From Synechococcus sp. CBW1107 (lineage in GTDB: Bacteria > Cyanobacteriota > Cyanobacteriia > PCC-6307 > Cyanobiaceae), in NCBI RefSeq assembly GCF_015841355.1, contig NZ_CP064908.1, positions 1,674,001-1,738,000 on the forward strand: a DNA stretch of 64,000 nucleotides, in the 5' to 3' direction. This document shows, piece by piece, positions 44,778 through 54,071 of the stretch (its first letter is position 1; the number at the start of each line of letters is the position of its first letter). The translations under genes and the position numbers were made by a program. The notes beneath the pieces are model-generated. The model had not been told where the DNA came from and did not search any database. It was given only the letters and a program-made list of their open reading frames with translations.

Positions 44778-46265
44778 TCACTGGGCTCGGCTGCTGCTGA
44801 GCCAGTCGAGATCGCTGCTGGATCTGTGGCCCCTGGATTTGCGGTAGAAGCGCATCACGGCATGGGCGAGGCTGCGGGAGTCGTGGCGCAGCGTGTCTCC
44901 CGGGCGTGAGCCCTGCAGGGGGGCGAGCATGACGTCGTAACCGGCATCATGCAGCTGACGCGCATCGCAGAGCACCGGCTCGGCTCCCCGGGCGCGGTAA
45001 TGCTCCAGCAGGGCGACGTCGTGGAAGGGTTCCTGCGCGAGCACCGCCGGAAACAGCCGCTGGGTGATCCCGAGGCTGGCCAGCTGGGCTTCGATCGCCC
45101 GCAGGTGCCCGGCCACATCCAGCCGGTCGGTTTCACCGGGCTGGGTCATCAGGTTGCAGATGTAGAGCTTCGGTGCCTTGCTGCGGCTGATCGCCTGCAC
45201 CAGTTCCGGCACCAGCAGGTTGGGCAGCAGGGAGGTGTAGAGGCTGCCGGGTCCGAGGATGATCAGCTCGGCATTGGCGATGGCCTCGATCGCCCGGGGC
45301 AGGGCCGGTGGCCGTTCGGGGATGCAGCCGAGGCGCACGATCGGACTGGTGGAGTGGCCGATCTTCGATTCGCCCTCGATGCGCTCGCCGTTCTCCAGCT
45401 CGGCCCAGAGGCGCACATCGGCATTGGTGGCCGGCACCACCTGGCCCTGAACGGCCAGGACCCGGCTGCTGGCGGTGATCGCCGACTCCAGGCTGCCGGT
45501 GATGGCGGTGAGGGCCGAGATGAACAGATTGCCGAAGCTGTGGCCCTCCAGCCCGTTGCCCGCCTTGAAGCGGTACTGGAACAGGCGGGTGAGCAGCGGT
45601 TCCTCCCGGGCCAGGGCCGCCAGGCAGTTGCGGATGTCACCCGGAGGCTGCACCCCCAGTTCGCGGCGAAGCACACCGCTGCTGCCGCCGTCATCGGCGA
45701 CGGTGACGATGGCCGTGATGTTGCTGCTGTAGCGCTTGAGGCCGCTGAGCAGGGTGGAGAGACCGGTGCCTCCGCCGATCGCCACGATGTTCGGGCCGCG
45801 GTTGAGCCGCCGCTGAGCCAGCAGGGCATCCACCAGCACCGTGTCCTTCTCCGGTGCGAGGGCCTGCTGGATCGAGCCGAAGCTGCGGCTCTGGCCCCAG
45901 ATCACCAGAGCCGCCCCGGCGATCAGCACCAGCGGACCGGTGAAGCCTCGTGGCAGCACCCGCGCCACGTTGGTGATCAGCCAGGTGAGCGACTCCAGCA
46001 TCCAGTAGATGGGCTTGAGATCCGCCAGGATGGCGGCGCCCAGAAGCGCTAGCACCAGCCCGAGGCCCGATGTGAGCACCCAGCGCTTCACCACCAGCCC
46101 TGGTTGCAGCCAGCGCACCGCCCGCTTGGAGCGGCTCACAAGGTCCTGCTGGCGCAGATCGCCCCGGCCCATCCAGCCCGGACGGCGGACCTGCCGGGGG
46201 CGGCGGGGCTTGGCAGGGCGCTGGGAGGTCAAGCCGATGGGGCGTTTCGCCACAGCACGGAGCAC
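44778..46265 (-). CDS. YvcK/CofD-like protein (gluconeogenesis factor family), membrane-anchored
   Basis: About 495 residues. The cytoplasmic domain has NIVAIGGGTGLSTLLSGLK and TVADDGGSSGVLRRELG, the CofD-like UDP-sugar/phospholactyl-binding motifs, with GHSFGNLFI. YvcK proteins in other bacteria bind UDP-N-acetylglucosamine and regulate cell shape and carbon flux. The N-terminus has a basic arm and two membrane segments (about residues 60-75 and 105-120). Start uncertain: GTG 46265 here, ATG 46172 alternative. It is divergent from the Mla-type ATPase with only about 28 bases between starts. Confidence 0.85.
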   Translation of the reverse strand: MLRAVAKRPIGLTSQRPAKPRRPRQVRRPGWMGRGDLRQQDLVSRSKRAVRWLQPGLVVKRWVLTSGLGLVLALLGAAILADLKPIYWMLESLTWLITNVARVLPRGFTGPLVLIAGAALVIWGQSRSFGSIQQALAPEKDTVLVDALLAQRRLNRGPNIVAIGGGTGLSTLLSGLKRYSSNITAIVTVADDGGSSGVLRRELGVQPPGDIRNCLAALAREEPLLTRLFQYRFKAGNGLEGHSFGNLFISALTAITGSLESAITASSRVLAVQGQVVPATNADVRLWAELENGERIEGESKIGHSTSPIVRLGCIPERPPALPRAIEAIANAELIILGPGSLYTSLLPNLLVPELVQAISRSKAPKLYICNLMTQPGETDRLDVAGHLRAIEAQLASLGITQRLFPAVLAQEPFHDVALLEHYRARGAEPVLCDARQLHDAGYDVMLAPLQGSRPGDTLRHDSRSLAHAVMRFYRKSRGHRSSSDLDWLSSSRAQ

Positions 46266-46292
46266 TAGGAACTGTACGGATGAAACGCCGGG

Positions 46293-47096
46293 ATGAACCA
46301 CCCCCCCTCAAAAGCCCCTGACGGGCCGGTGCTGGAGCTCAATGGCGTGGGTATGCGCTGGGGCAGCAACATCGTGCTCAACGACCTCGATCTCAGCCTG
46401 GGGCGGGGCGAGCGACTGGCGGTGGTGGGACCCTCGGGCACCGGCAAATCGACGGTGCTGCGCATCCTCGCGGGACTGCTGCTGCCCACCGCCGGGGAGC
46501 TACGCCTGCATGGAACCCCCCAGCGCTATCTGCGGCTCGACCAGCGCTATCCGCCGGATGTGCGCCTGGTGTTTCAGAACCCGGCTCTGCTGGGTTCACT
46601 CACCGTGCGCGAGAACGTGGGCTTTCTGCTCTACCGGCACAGCAGGCTGCGGGAGGCGGAGATCCGCGAGCGGGTCGGCCGGGCCCTGGAGGCCGTGGGT
46701 CTCTCGGGCATCGAGGAACGGCTCCCCGGGGAACTCAGTGGCGGCATGCAGAAGCGGGTGAGCTTCGCCCGCGCCCTGATCCAGGACCCCGGTCAGCCGG
46801 AAGGTCAGCATCCGATCCTGCTGTTCGACGAACCCACGGCGGGGCTCGATCCGGTGGCCTGCACCCGCATCGAGGACCTGATCGTGACCAGCACCAAGGT
46901 GGCGGCGGGCTGCTCGGTGGTGGTCAGCCATGTGATGAGCACAATCGTGCGCTCGGCCGAGCGGGTGGCGATGCTCTATGAGGGACACCTCCAGTGGCTG
47001 GGCACCGTGCAGGACTTCGGCCGTACCGACAATCCCTATGTGGTGCAGTTTCGAACCGGTAGCCTGAGCGGGCCGATGCAACCGGCGGAGATTTAG
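46293..47096 (+). CDS. Mla-type ABC transporter ATP-binding protein (MlaF-like)
   Basis: A 267-residue ATPase with Walker A GPSGTGKST (about 50-58), signature LSGGMQKRVSFARALI, Walker B LLFDEPTAGLDPV and a switch His in VSHVMS. The Gly-Met after SGG and the DEPTAGLDPV stretch are typical of the MCE/Mla phospholipid transporter subfamily. The MCE-domain gene follows after six bases; the permease is not in the window. It moves lipids between envelope membranes. Confidence 0.9.
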   Translation: MNHPPSKAPDGPVLELNGVGMRWGSNIVLNDLDLSLGRGERLAVVGPSGTGKSTVLRILAGLLLPTAGELRLHGTPQRYLRLDQRYPPDVRLVFQNPALLGSLTVRENVGFLLYRHSRLREAEIRERVGRALEAVGLSGIEERLPGELSGGMQKRVSFARALIQDPGQPEGQHPILLFDEPTAGLDPVACTRIEDLIVTSTKVAAGCSVVVSHVMSTIVRSAERVAMLYEGHLQWLGTVQDFGRTDNPYVVQFRTGSLSGPMQPAEI

Positions 47097-47102
47097 AGCC
47101 CC

Positions 47103-48059
47103 ATGCGTCGCAGTGTGCGAGAGGCCATCGTTGGATTTTCGCTGCTGGCGGCCGTGGTGGGGGGGGTCGGTTTCTGGATCTGGCTCCGGGGCATCTCGCT
47201 CAGCCAGAACAACTGGACCCTGAAGGTGACCTTCCAGGACGCCGCTGGCCTGGCGGACCGCTCGGCGGTGATCTTCCGCGGCGTGCAGGTGGGAAGCGTG
47301 CGCAAGATCAAGACCACCTCCGCCGCAGTCCTGGCCGAACTGGAGATCAGCGATCCCACCCTGCAGCTGGCGCGCCCCACCACGGCCCAGGTGCAGACCG
47401 GCTCCCTGCTGGGCGGTGATGCCCAGGTGGCCCTGATCAGCACCGGCAACCCCCTGCCCGGGAACGCCCCCCTTCCCCGCGACAAAGCCTGCGACAACAC
47501 GGTGATGGTCTGCGCCGGCTCTGAGCTCAAGGGCGTCACGGCCGCCAGCCTCAGCAGCGTGACCGAGCTGATGCAGCGCCTGCTGGCCGAGGTGGATGAG
47601 AAGCAGGTCGTGGCGGAGCTGGCCCGCACCACCCGCAGCTTCGATGCCACCTCCAAGGAGGCCACCCAGTTCCTTCAGCGTGCGCAGGTGCTGGTGGCTG
47701 AGCTGAAGCGCTCCGTGGGCAAGGCCGATCCGATCCTGGCCAACCTCAACACCGCCACGGCCGAAGCGGCGGCGGCCAGCCGCCATGTGCGCAACGTCAC
47801 GGCCTCGCTCGACAATCCCAAGACCCTCGCCCAGCTCAAGACCACCGTGGGCAATGCCGAGCGGCTGACCGCCCGCATCGATGCCGTCGGGGGTGACGTG
47901 AACAAACTCACCAGCGACGCCGAATTCATGGACGGTGTGCGCAGCGTGGCGATCGGCCTGGGCCAGCTCTTCGATGAGCTCTATCCCGCCCAGACGGGTC
48001 TGGCCAGGGACAAGGCCGAGAAAGAAGCCCAGAAGAAGGCGGCGCCTAAGCCCCGTTGA
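47103..48059 (+). CDS. MCE-domain (MlaD-like) lipid transport protein
   Basis: A 318-residue protein: one membrane anchor (about residues 10-28), the MCE domain (about 40-115, including [21 protein letters not shown] and the lipid-handling loop), then a long helical C-terminus (about 150-300) of the type that forms a periplasmic tunnel or needle, ending in a charged basic tail. Pairs with the MlaF-like ATPase directly upstream. The 3' end overlaps the convergent chlD gene by 14 bases. Confidence 0.9.
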   Translation: MRRSVREAIVGFSLLAAVVGGVGFWIWLRGISLSQNNWTLKVTFQDAAGLADRSAVIFRGVQVGSVRKIKTTSAAVLAELEISDPTLQLARPTTAQVQTGSLLGGDAQVALISTGNPLPGNAPLPRDKACDNTVMVCAGSELKGVTAASLSSVTELMQRLLAEVDEKQVVAELARTTRSFDATSKEATQFLQRAQVLVAELKRSVGKADPILANLNTATAEAAAASRHVRNVTASLDNPKTLAQLKTTVGNAERLTARIDAVGGDVNKLTSDAEFMDGVRSVAIGLGQLFDELYPAQTGLARDKAEKEAQKKAAPKPR

Positions 48060-50163
48060 GGGCGTCGAGGGCGATGGCGGCGATCGCCTGATCACTGGCC
48101 TTGGGCAGCTGCACGTACTTGCCGCCGGCCGCCTGGGCCAGGTCCTTGCCCATGCCACTGCCGATGAATTTGCGCTCGGTGTCGATCACCAGCAGCTTGA
48201 TCCCCAGGGCCCGGTAGCGGCCGGCCACCTGGATCACCTCCTCCTTGAGGTCGACGGGCTCGTCGCCCTCCAGCTGCGGCTGGCCCAGGGAGCGCGAGAG
48301 GGGCACATTGCCGCGGCCATCGGTGATCGCCACCACCACCACCTGGCCGAGATCGCCGGTGGCCAGGGCGTTGGCGGCCACCCGGGCCGCCTGGGTGAGG
48401 CCGTGGGCCAGCGGTGAGCCGCCGCCGCAGGGCATCTGCTCCAGCCGGCGGCGGGCGGCGGTGATCGAGCGGGTGGGGGGCAGCAGCACCTCGGCCTGCT
48501 CGCCGCGGAAGGGGATCAGGGCGACCTCGTCGCGGTTCTCGTAGGCCTCGGTCAGCAGGCGGATCACGGCCCCCTTGGCACTCTGCATGCGGTTGAGGGC
48601 CATGGAGCCGCTGGCGTCCACTAGGAAGATCACCAGGGAACCGGCCTTGCGTTGCAGCTGCTTGGCCCTCAGGTCGCCCTCCTCCACGATCACGCTGCGG
48701 TGGGGCTCCCGCGCCCGGCGCGCTTTCTGGTACGGCGCGGCGGCCCGCAGGGTGGCGTCCACGGCGATGCGACGCACGGGTCCGCGGGGGAGCATCGGCT
48801 TCACGTAGCGGCCGCGGGAGTCGGAGAGCACCACGGAGCGCTTGCCGCTGCCGCCGCTGCGCGATTTGGCCGCGGCGAAGAGCAGCAGATCGGGATCGAT
48901 GGCGATCGCCTCGGGATCGAGCAGGAACTCCTCGGGCACCTGGGGCGGCGCCTGGTCCTCGGGGCTGTCGTCCTCGTTGCCGTCATCCGGCTCGTCGTCC
49001 GTGCTGTCCGGCTCCGGGGGCTCGGGGCTCTCGGGCTCGGGCGGCTGCTCCCCCTGGGGCGGAGGTGGCGGCGGAGGTGGTTCCAGCGGTTGCTCGGGAT
49101 CGGGCGGCGGCAGCTGCAGGGCCCGCGGGGCGATCACCAGCCGCACGGCCACCTGCAGGTCGTCGGCGTCGACACGGTCGCGGCCGCTCAGGGCCGCATG
49201 GGCCCGTGCCACCCGCACGGCGTAGAGCTCGGAGCGATGCCCCTCCACGCCGCCGCGCAGGGCCTCGTTAACCAGGTAGGCGATCTGCTCGCGGGCGATC
49301 GTCACATCGGGCAGCCACTGGCGGGCCAGCAGCAGCTGGGTGGCCAGGGCATCGGTCTCCTCCTGCCAGCGGGCGCGGAAGGCTTCGCTGGAGCTGCCGT
49401 GATCGAGGGCGGAGCCGGTGATCTCCACCCTCTGCTCGATCTCCAGCAGCTGGTTGGCCGAGAGGGCAATGGCGAAGCGGTCGAGCAGGTGGTCGCGCAC
49501 CGCCCCCTCTTCGGGGTTGTAGGTGGCGATCAGCAGGGTGCGGCAGGGATGGGAGAGGCTGAGCCCCTCGCGTTCGATCCTGTTCTCGCCGCTGCCCACC
49601 GCCGCCAGCAGCAGGTTGGTGATGCTGTCGTCGAGCAGGTTGAGCTCATCGACGTAGAGCACACCCCGGTGGGCTTCCGCCAGCAGGCCGGGCTGGAACA
49701 CCGGGGCCCCCGCGGCCAGGGAGGCGGCCACATCCACCGAGCCCACCAGCCGGTCTTCCGTGACCCCGAGGGGCACCTGGATGAACGGGGCAGGGATCAC
49801 CGTGGTGGGCAGCAGAGCTGTGGGGTCGGCTCCGGTGGGGTCACCGCCCAGCTGGGTGATGCGGGCGTGAATGGTGGCATCCCAGTCGTCAGGCCGCTGG
49901 GGGTCCACGTTGAGGCGGCGGCAGGCCTCACCGAGCGCCAGCACGTCGATCGGAGGCAGCAGAGCATGCAGGCCACGGGCCAGCACCGACTTGCCGGTGC
50001 CGCGCCCGCCGGCGATCACCACCCCACCCAGACCCGGATCAACCGCCGCCAGCAGCAGGGCCAGCTTGAGGGTGCCGTGGCCGGTGATGGCCGCCAGGGG
50101 GAAGGAACTGGTGCCCGCCGCTCTGGCACCCGCCGGGGAGGCTGCAGACCCGCTGACGACCAT
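48046..50163 (-). CDS. chlD: Magnesium chelatase subunit D
   Basis: A 705-residue ChlD: an AAA+ domain (Walker [14 protein letters not shown], about 52-65; [11 protein letters not shown]), an acidic Pro/Glu/Asp-rich linker (about 355-415) and a C-terminal integrin-I/vWA domain with MIDAS DASGSMA. With ChlI and ChlH it inserts Mg2+ into protoporphyrin IX, the first committed step of chlorophyll. ATG 50163 is the probable start; the upstream in-frame part does not resemble ChlD. The stop overlaps the MCE gene. Confidence 0.95.
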   Translation of the reverse strand: MVVSGSAASPAGARAAGTSSFPLAAITGHGTLKLALLLAAVDPGLGGVVIAGGRGTGKSVLARGLHALLPPIDVLALGEACRRLNVDPQRPDDWDATIHARITQLGGDPTGADPTALLPTTVIPAPFIQVPLGVTEDRLVGSVDVAASLAAGAPVFQPGLLAEAHRGVLYVDELNLLDDSITNLLLAAVGSGENRIEREGLSLSHPCRTLLIATYNPEEGAVRDHLLDRFAIALSANQLLEIEQRVEITGSALDHGSSSEAFRARWQEETDALATQLLLARQWLPDVTIAREQIAYLVNEALRGGVEGHRSELYAVRVARAHAALSGRDRVDADDLQVAVRLVIAPRALQLPPPDPEQPLEPPPPPPPPQGEQPPEPESPEPPEPDSTDDEPDDGNEDDSPEDQAPPQVPEEFLLDPEAIAIDPDLLLFAAAKSRSGGSGKRSVVLSDSRGRYVKPMLPRGPVRRIAVDATLRAAAPYQKARRAREPHRSVIVEEGDLRAKQLQRKAGSLVIFLVDASGSMALNRMQSAKGAVIRLLTEAYENRDEVALIPFRGEQAEVLLPPTRSITAARRRLEQMPCGGGSPLAHGLTQAARVAANALATGDLGQVVVVAITDGRGNVPLSRSLGQPQLEGDEPVDLKEEVIQVAGRYRALGIKLLVIDTERKFIGSGMGKDLAQAAGGKYVQLPKASDQAIAAIALDALNGA

Positions 50164-50218
50164 GGGGGCGGATGCCACGAGGGGGAAGGCGTCAGTCTGG
50201 CCGATGGACCGCCTGGAC

Positions 50219-50548
50219 CTAGAAGCGCGACATCGCCTTGATCTTGGCGATCTTGTCGGCATCGAGGCCGTCGAGTTCCTGCAGGTCCAGAAGGTTTTCC
50301 TTCACCAGGCTGGCGAACACGAACAGAATGCCGTCGAGACGGAAATCGAAGCGCCCTTCCATCACGTGGCGCTGGGTGCTGAGATAATCGTGCAGGCGCC
50401 AGAGGGCCTCGGCGTTGTTGATGGAATCGGCCTCACGCCGCACGGTGCTGATCACGGACTGCACGGCGCGGCCGTAAGCGCAACTGAAGGCTTCTTCGGC
50501 GATGACCTGCTCGGTATCGCTCCAGGTGATCAGTGCCGAATCAACCAT
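50219..50548 (-). CDS. frp: Fluorescence recovery protein (FRP)
   Basis: A 109-residue helical protein matching cyanobacterial FRP: W-S near the start, [12 protein letters not shown], then [37 protein letters not shown] (read in segments), ending [11 protein letters not shown] binds the C-terminal domain of activated OCP and speeds its return to the orange form, ending photoprotective quenching. It lies 23 bases after the crtW stop and completes an OCP - ketolase - FRP operon. Start ATG 50548. Confidence 0.93.
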   Translation of the reverse strand: MVDSALITWSDTEQVIAEEAFSCAYGRAVQSVISTVRREADSINNAEALWRLHDYLSTQRHVMEGRFDFRLDGILFVFASLVKENLLDLQELDGLDADKIAKIKAMSRF

Positions 50549-50571
50549 GATGTCTTCCTTGATACAAGACC

Positions 50572-51357
50572 TTATCGCGGCTGGGCCTGGGGCGCGAGCC
50601 GCAGCGATTGGGTTGCCACCGACGGGCGGAACCGGCGCATCCCAGGCAGCTGGAACCAGGCGCTGGTGGGGAACTCGTGGTGTTCCCAGTGATAGCCGAA
50701 GTGGAAGCAGGCGAGCAGGGAGAGCCATACCGGCAGCTCCAGGCTGCGGGCCTGGTGAGGAGTGCCCTCGGTGTCCGCATGGCGGTGGGGCAGGTACGTC
50801 CCGAAGACGAACAACTGCAGGGAACTGATCAGCAGGGGCAGGGTGCAGATCAGCAGCACCGATACCGGGGCCATGGCGCCGGAGGGTGCGGCCAGCAGGG
50901 TGAGCAGGGCCCACCCCCCCAGCAGGCGCAGCATCTGGCCGGCGGAGAGATAGCTGGCCATGAAGTGGCTGTACCAGCGCAGCACCCCGCCGCCCCGGGC
51001 CGGCCGGTGGTCGGGATCGCGGGGGGTTCCCGGGGCCTGATGGTGGCGCAGGTGGTTGACGCGGCAGGCGCCATAGGGAAGCCCGGCATAGAGCCCGAGA
51101 GCCCACTGCCCCAGCCGGTGATTCAGCCGCGGCTGGCCCGGCAGGAGCAGGCCGTGCATGGCGTCGTGGCCGACGATGAACAGGCCGGTGTGCAGCACCG
51201 AGCGGAGGCCGACGGCGAGCAGCAGCAACGGCAAGGGGAAATGGCCCGGATCGGCCGGGAGCAGAAGCACCAGGCTGAGGATCCAGGCCAGCAGGATGGC
51301 GGCGGCCAGCAGCAGGCCCTTGCCGGTGGCAGGGGGCGTGGCCGTGGCGAGGCTCAA
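50572..51357 (-). CDS. crtW: Beta-carotene ketolase CrtW
   Basis: A 261-residue integral membrane fatty-acid-desaturase-fold ketolase. Histidine clusters: HDAMH, HLRHH and HWEHH (plus HRHAD), which bind the di-iron centre, between four hydrophobic segments. It adds 4-keto groups to beta-carotene, giving echinenone and canthaxanthin, the carotenoids that OCP binds. Its ATG overlaps the OCP stop (ATGA), so pigment synthesis and apoprotein are translationally linked. No frameshift or missing His. Confidence 0.94.
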   Translation of the reverse strand: MSLATATPPATGKGLLLAAAILLAWILSLVLLLPADPGHFPLPLLLLAVGLRSVLHTGLFIVGHDAMHGLLLPGQPRLNHRLGQWALGLYAGLPYGACRVNHLRHHQAPGTPRDPDHRPARGGGVLRWYSHFMASYLSAGQMLRLLGGWALLTLLAAPSGAMAPVSVLLICTLPLLISSLQLFVFGTYLPHRHADTEGTPHQARSLELPVWLSLLACFHFGYHWEHHEFPTSAWFQLPGMRRFRPSVATQSLRLAPQAQPR

Positions 51358-52307
51358 CGGGCGAACTTGAGCAGTTCGGCGGGTGAGGCCAGCAGGTCGA
51401 TGGCCACGAAGTAGATCTTGCCCTCGGGGTTGAGCAGGAAGCGCCAGGCCACGTTCATGCCCACACCGGCTCCGAACCAGGGGGTCTGGACCTTGCCGGT
51501 CACCTTGATCTGGGTGAAGCCGTCGTCGGTGGGTTCGGCAACGCCGGATTCGGGCAGCAGCTTCAGGTTCTGGCAGTCCTCGCGGAAGAAGCGCAGGATG
51601 GCCTCCTTGCCCACGATCGGTTTCTGGAAGGGAGGTTGCAGAGCCCCATCCGGGAGGAACAGCTCGATCAGGTTGTCGAAATCGTTGGCGTTGAGCTGAT
51701 CCATGTAGGCGCTCACCGTGGCGTTGTCGATTCCGGCGATCGACACCTTCTGACGCTGGGACTCAGGGGTGGGAGCGACCACGGGCTCCATGACGCGCTG
51801 GCCCTCGCCCTTGGCGGGGTCATAGCCCATGTCGACGACGAAGTTGCGCAGCAATGTGATCTGCTGGCCCTGCTCGACACTCTTGAGGGAGCTGAGCACG
51901 GAGGCGGCGTTGGCGGAGAGCTGGTAGCCCTGGGGGATCGGGGCCACGATGCCGGCGGCCATCCATTCGCCGAGCTGATACCAGAAGCCGAGCTTGATGT
52001 TCACCGACCAGCCGGAGTACGTGCGGCAGATCTCGGTGTCGGCGCTGTTGGCCAGATCACACATGACCTGGCTCTGCTGGGCGAAGCTCATGGTCTTGAT
52101 CTGGTTGAGCACGCCTTCGGCGAACTGCATACGGGCCGCGCCGGGGGCGGCGATGGTGATGGTCTTGCCCATCTCGAGGTAGGCGTACCAGATCAGTGCA
52201 AGCTGGTCCTCGGCGCTGAGCAGCTTGTAGCGGGCCGTGATGGCGGGAACGACGTCCGCCGACAGGGTGTCGGGGAAGATCTGGGTGGCCTTCTCGAGCG
52301 TGAACAT
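51354..52307 (-). CDS. ocp: Orange carotenoid protein (OCP)
   Basis: A 317-residue OCP of the canonical type: N-terminal helical carotenoid domain (LIWYAYLEMGKTITIAAPGAA), linker, and NTF2-like C-terminal domain (NANDFDNLIELF to FVAIDLLASPAELL). Residues matching the family's Arg155 (in LLRNFVVDMG), Tyr201 (in SAYMDQL) and Trp288 (in NVAWRFLLN) are conserved, so light activation and FRP control are expected. First gene of OCP - crtW - frp. ATG 52307 gives the usual start MFTLEKA. Confidence 0.97.
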   Translation of the reverse strand: MFTLEKATQIFPDTLSADVVPAITARYKLLSAEDQLALIWYAYLEMGKTITIAAPGAARMQFAEGVLNQIKTMSFAQQSQVMCDLANSADTEICRTYSGWSVNIKLGFWYQLGEWMAAGIVAPIPQGYQLSANAASVLSSLKSVEQGQQITLLRNFVVDMGYDPAKGEGQRVMEPVVAPTPESQRQKVSIAGIDNATVSAYMDQLNANDFDNLIELFLPDGALQPPFQKPIVGKEAILRFFREDCQNLKLLPESGVAEPTDDGFTQIKVTGKVQTPWFGAGVGMNVAWRFLLNPEGKIYFVAIDLLASPAELLKFAR

Positions 52308-52464
52308 ATGCGGTTGGTCCCTTTTGTTAAGGAGATTTACAGACTCTAGCCGATGGGCCATGAAGCTGGTAAGTAATCCTGCCTAGTGCCTTCGGCGTTG
52401 GTGAGCCCAGGCCGACCGGAAAGGGCCGACCCTTCAAGTTTCGGATCTACGCCAACCTGGAGAG

Positions 52465-52887
52465 ATGCTCCGCTTCGTTCTTAACGTCCTCTGGTTCGTG
52501 CTCGGGGGCTTCGTGATGGGCCTGGGCTGGTGGCTGGCCGGGCTGGTGGCCGCCATCACGATCGTGGGTCTTCCCTGGGCGCGGGCCTGTTTCGTGATCG
52601 GCAACTTCTCCTTCTGGCCGTTCGGGAAGGAGGCCATCAGCCGCCGCGAGCTCACCGGCCGCAACGATTTCGGCACCGGCCCCCTGGGGCTGGTGGGCAA
52701 CGTGATCTGGTTCCTGCTGGCGGGCTGGTGGCTGGCGATCGGCCACCTCAGCTCGGCCCTGGCCTGCTTCGTGACGATCATCGGCATCCCCTTCGGGATT
52801 CAGCACGTCAAGCTGGCGCTGATTGCCCTGGCGCCGATCGGCCTGCAGGTGGTTCCCACGGGAACCCGGCTCCGGGCTCCGGAGTGA
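52465..52887 (+). CDS. YccF-family inner-membrane protein (DUF307)
   Basis: A 140-residue membrane protein with two repeated hairpin-like units: LNVLWFVLGGFVMGLGWW ... WARACFVIGNFSFWPFGKE and NVIWFLLAGWWLAIGH ... IGIPFGIQHVKLA, the YccF pattern. Function unknown in all bacteria. It is divergent from the OCP operon and converges on, and overlaps by 80 bases, the end of the unknown gene at 52808. Confidence 0.85.
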   Translation: MLRFVLNVLWFVLGGFVMGLGWWLAGLVAAITIVGLPWARACFVIGNFSFWPFGKEAISRRELTGRNDFGTGPLGLVGNVIWFLLAGWWLAIGHLSSALACFVTIIGIPFGIQHVKLALIALAPIGLQVVPTGTRLRAPE

Positions 52888-53434
52888 AGCGGCAGCGCAG
52901 CAGCGCCAGGGCCTCATCGGGCAGCCCCAGGACACGGTCCAGCCAGGGCTCGCCGCTGGGCTGGATCGTGGCCACCCCCACCAGCAGGGCCAGGCCATCG
53001 CTGTCGAGGGGCTGGCCGCGGCGCCGGTGCCGCTGGCTGCTGATGTCGCCCGTGACCAACTCCGTGGTCACCAGCAGTGGCGGTGCGCTGTAGAGCGAGC
53101 CCAAACGAAAGAGAAAGCGCGCCCTGAAGTTCAGAGCCAGGGAGCCGCTGGCCGGATCGAGGACTCCCTCCAGTTGCTCGGCTTCGATGCCGATGCTCAG
53201 CCCCGGCGGCAGGGGCACCCCCAGCACGCGGGTGCTGCGCCAGTCGAGCGGCGGAATGCGCAGTCCGTCGGGCTGGAATCTCAGCGGCCGGCTGCCGTCC
53301 CCGGCCGGTTGCCCCAGCCGGCCGCTGCCGCCACCTCCCCTGGCGTCGTAGCGGAAACGCGGGTAGCCGGAGATGGCCAGACCGCAGTCCGCCAGCGTGC
53401 TGAGCTCAAGCGTGGCGGCTGCCGGGGGGCTCAT
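52808..53434 (-). CDS. Hypothetical protein
   Basis: A 208-residue protein that I do not recognise. No signal peptide or membrane segment; it is beta-rich in the middle with a Gly-rich loop (ARGGGGSGRLGQ, about 31-42) and ends Pro/Ala-rich. Its start overlaps the stop of the PPC-glutaredoxin gene by four bases. The last 80 bases overlap the convergent YccF gene, so part of the C-terminus may be dispensable. Conserved operon position suggests a link to the fusion protein upstream. Confidence 0.6.
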   Translation of the reverse strand: MSPPAAATLELSTLADCGLAISGYPRFRYDARGGGGSGRLGQPAGDGSRPLRFQPDGLRIPPLDWRSTRVLGVPLPPGLSIGIEAEQLEGVLDPASGSLALNFRARFLFRLGSLYSAPPLLVTTELVTGDISSQRHRRRGQPLDSDGLALLVGVATIQPSGEPWLDRVLGLPDEALALLRCRFTPEPGAGFPWEPPAGRSAPGQSAPA

Positions 53435-54042
53435 CCCTGGCGCAGGTCCTCGAGCTCTCCCCGGCCCTGGCGCTCGGCCAGTTCGCTGTAGCCGCCGATC
53501 AGTTCCCCATCGACGAAGACCTGGGGGACGGGACCCTCGGCGCTGGGCTCGATCAGCCGGTGGGGAATGCCGAGGGTGCGCAGCATGCGCAGCGCACGTC
53601 TGGAGAACGGGCAGCCTGAGCGCACGGCGATCGTCACCCGGGGCGCGCCGGTGCCGGACTCGTCGGCCCCCGGCCTGGAGGCCTGCGCCGTTGCCTGGGC
53701 CGGCGTCTGCCCCGGAGTGTCCAGCAGGCCCACCAGCAGGTCGGCGCCCTTGAGCACCCGCGAGCCCGGCTCGAGGTGCCCGCCCCAGACCCGGCAGTCG
53801 CCATCGGCGAGGCTCAGGTGCAGGTGCACGCCCTGGGGGGAGAGGGTGCCTTGCAGGGTGATGATCTCCAGCTCACCGCGCAGCACGGTGGGGGCGATCC
53901 TGCCGGGGCACTGGAAGGCGGCCTGGGCGAGGTTGCCCACCACGCCGAGCACGAAACCGGAGGCGTTCTGCTCCACGGCCAACTGCTCGAGCGCCTGGCG
54001 CAGGTCACTGCCGGGCTCGAGGTGGAGCGGCACGGAACGCAT
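53431..54042 (-). CDS. PPC/DUF296 domain fused to a monothiol glutaredoxin-like domain
   Basis: A 203-residue two-domain protein. Residues 1-110 are a PPC domain (MRSVPLHLEPGSDLRQALEQL, VVGNLAQAAFQC, GVHLHLSLADGDCRVWGGHL). After a Pro/Ala/Gln-rich linker (about 112-132) comes a glutaredoxin domain with CPFS active site (in VAVRSGCPFSRRAL region), cis-Pro VPQVFVDGELIGG and GGYSEL. CPFS is a monothiol-type site. Fusion of these two domains is not one I know. It follows the SDR gene by 29 bases. Paralogue of the free PPC protein at 12568. Confidence 0.85.
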   Translation of the reverse strand: MRSVPLHLEPGSDLRQALEQLAVEQNASGFVLGVVGNLAQAAFQCPGRIAPTVLRGELEIITLQGTLSPQGVHLHLSLADGDCRVWGGHLEPGSRVLKGADLLVGLLDTPGQTPAQATAQASRPGADESGTGAPRVTIAVRSGCPFSRRALRMLRTLGIPHRLIEPSAEGPVPQVFVDGELIGGYSELAERQGRGELEDLRQG

Positions 54043-54071
54043 CGCGGGCGCGGCAGAGGGGAGGGGAAAGG

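Noticed and set aside
46596-48158. A 520-codon open frame antisense to the Mla genes
   Set aside because: Low-complexity translation opposite clear MlaF and MCE coding sequence.
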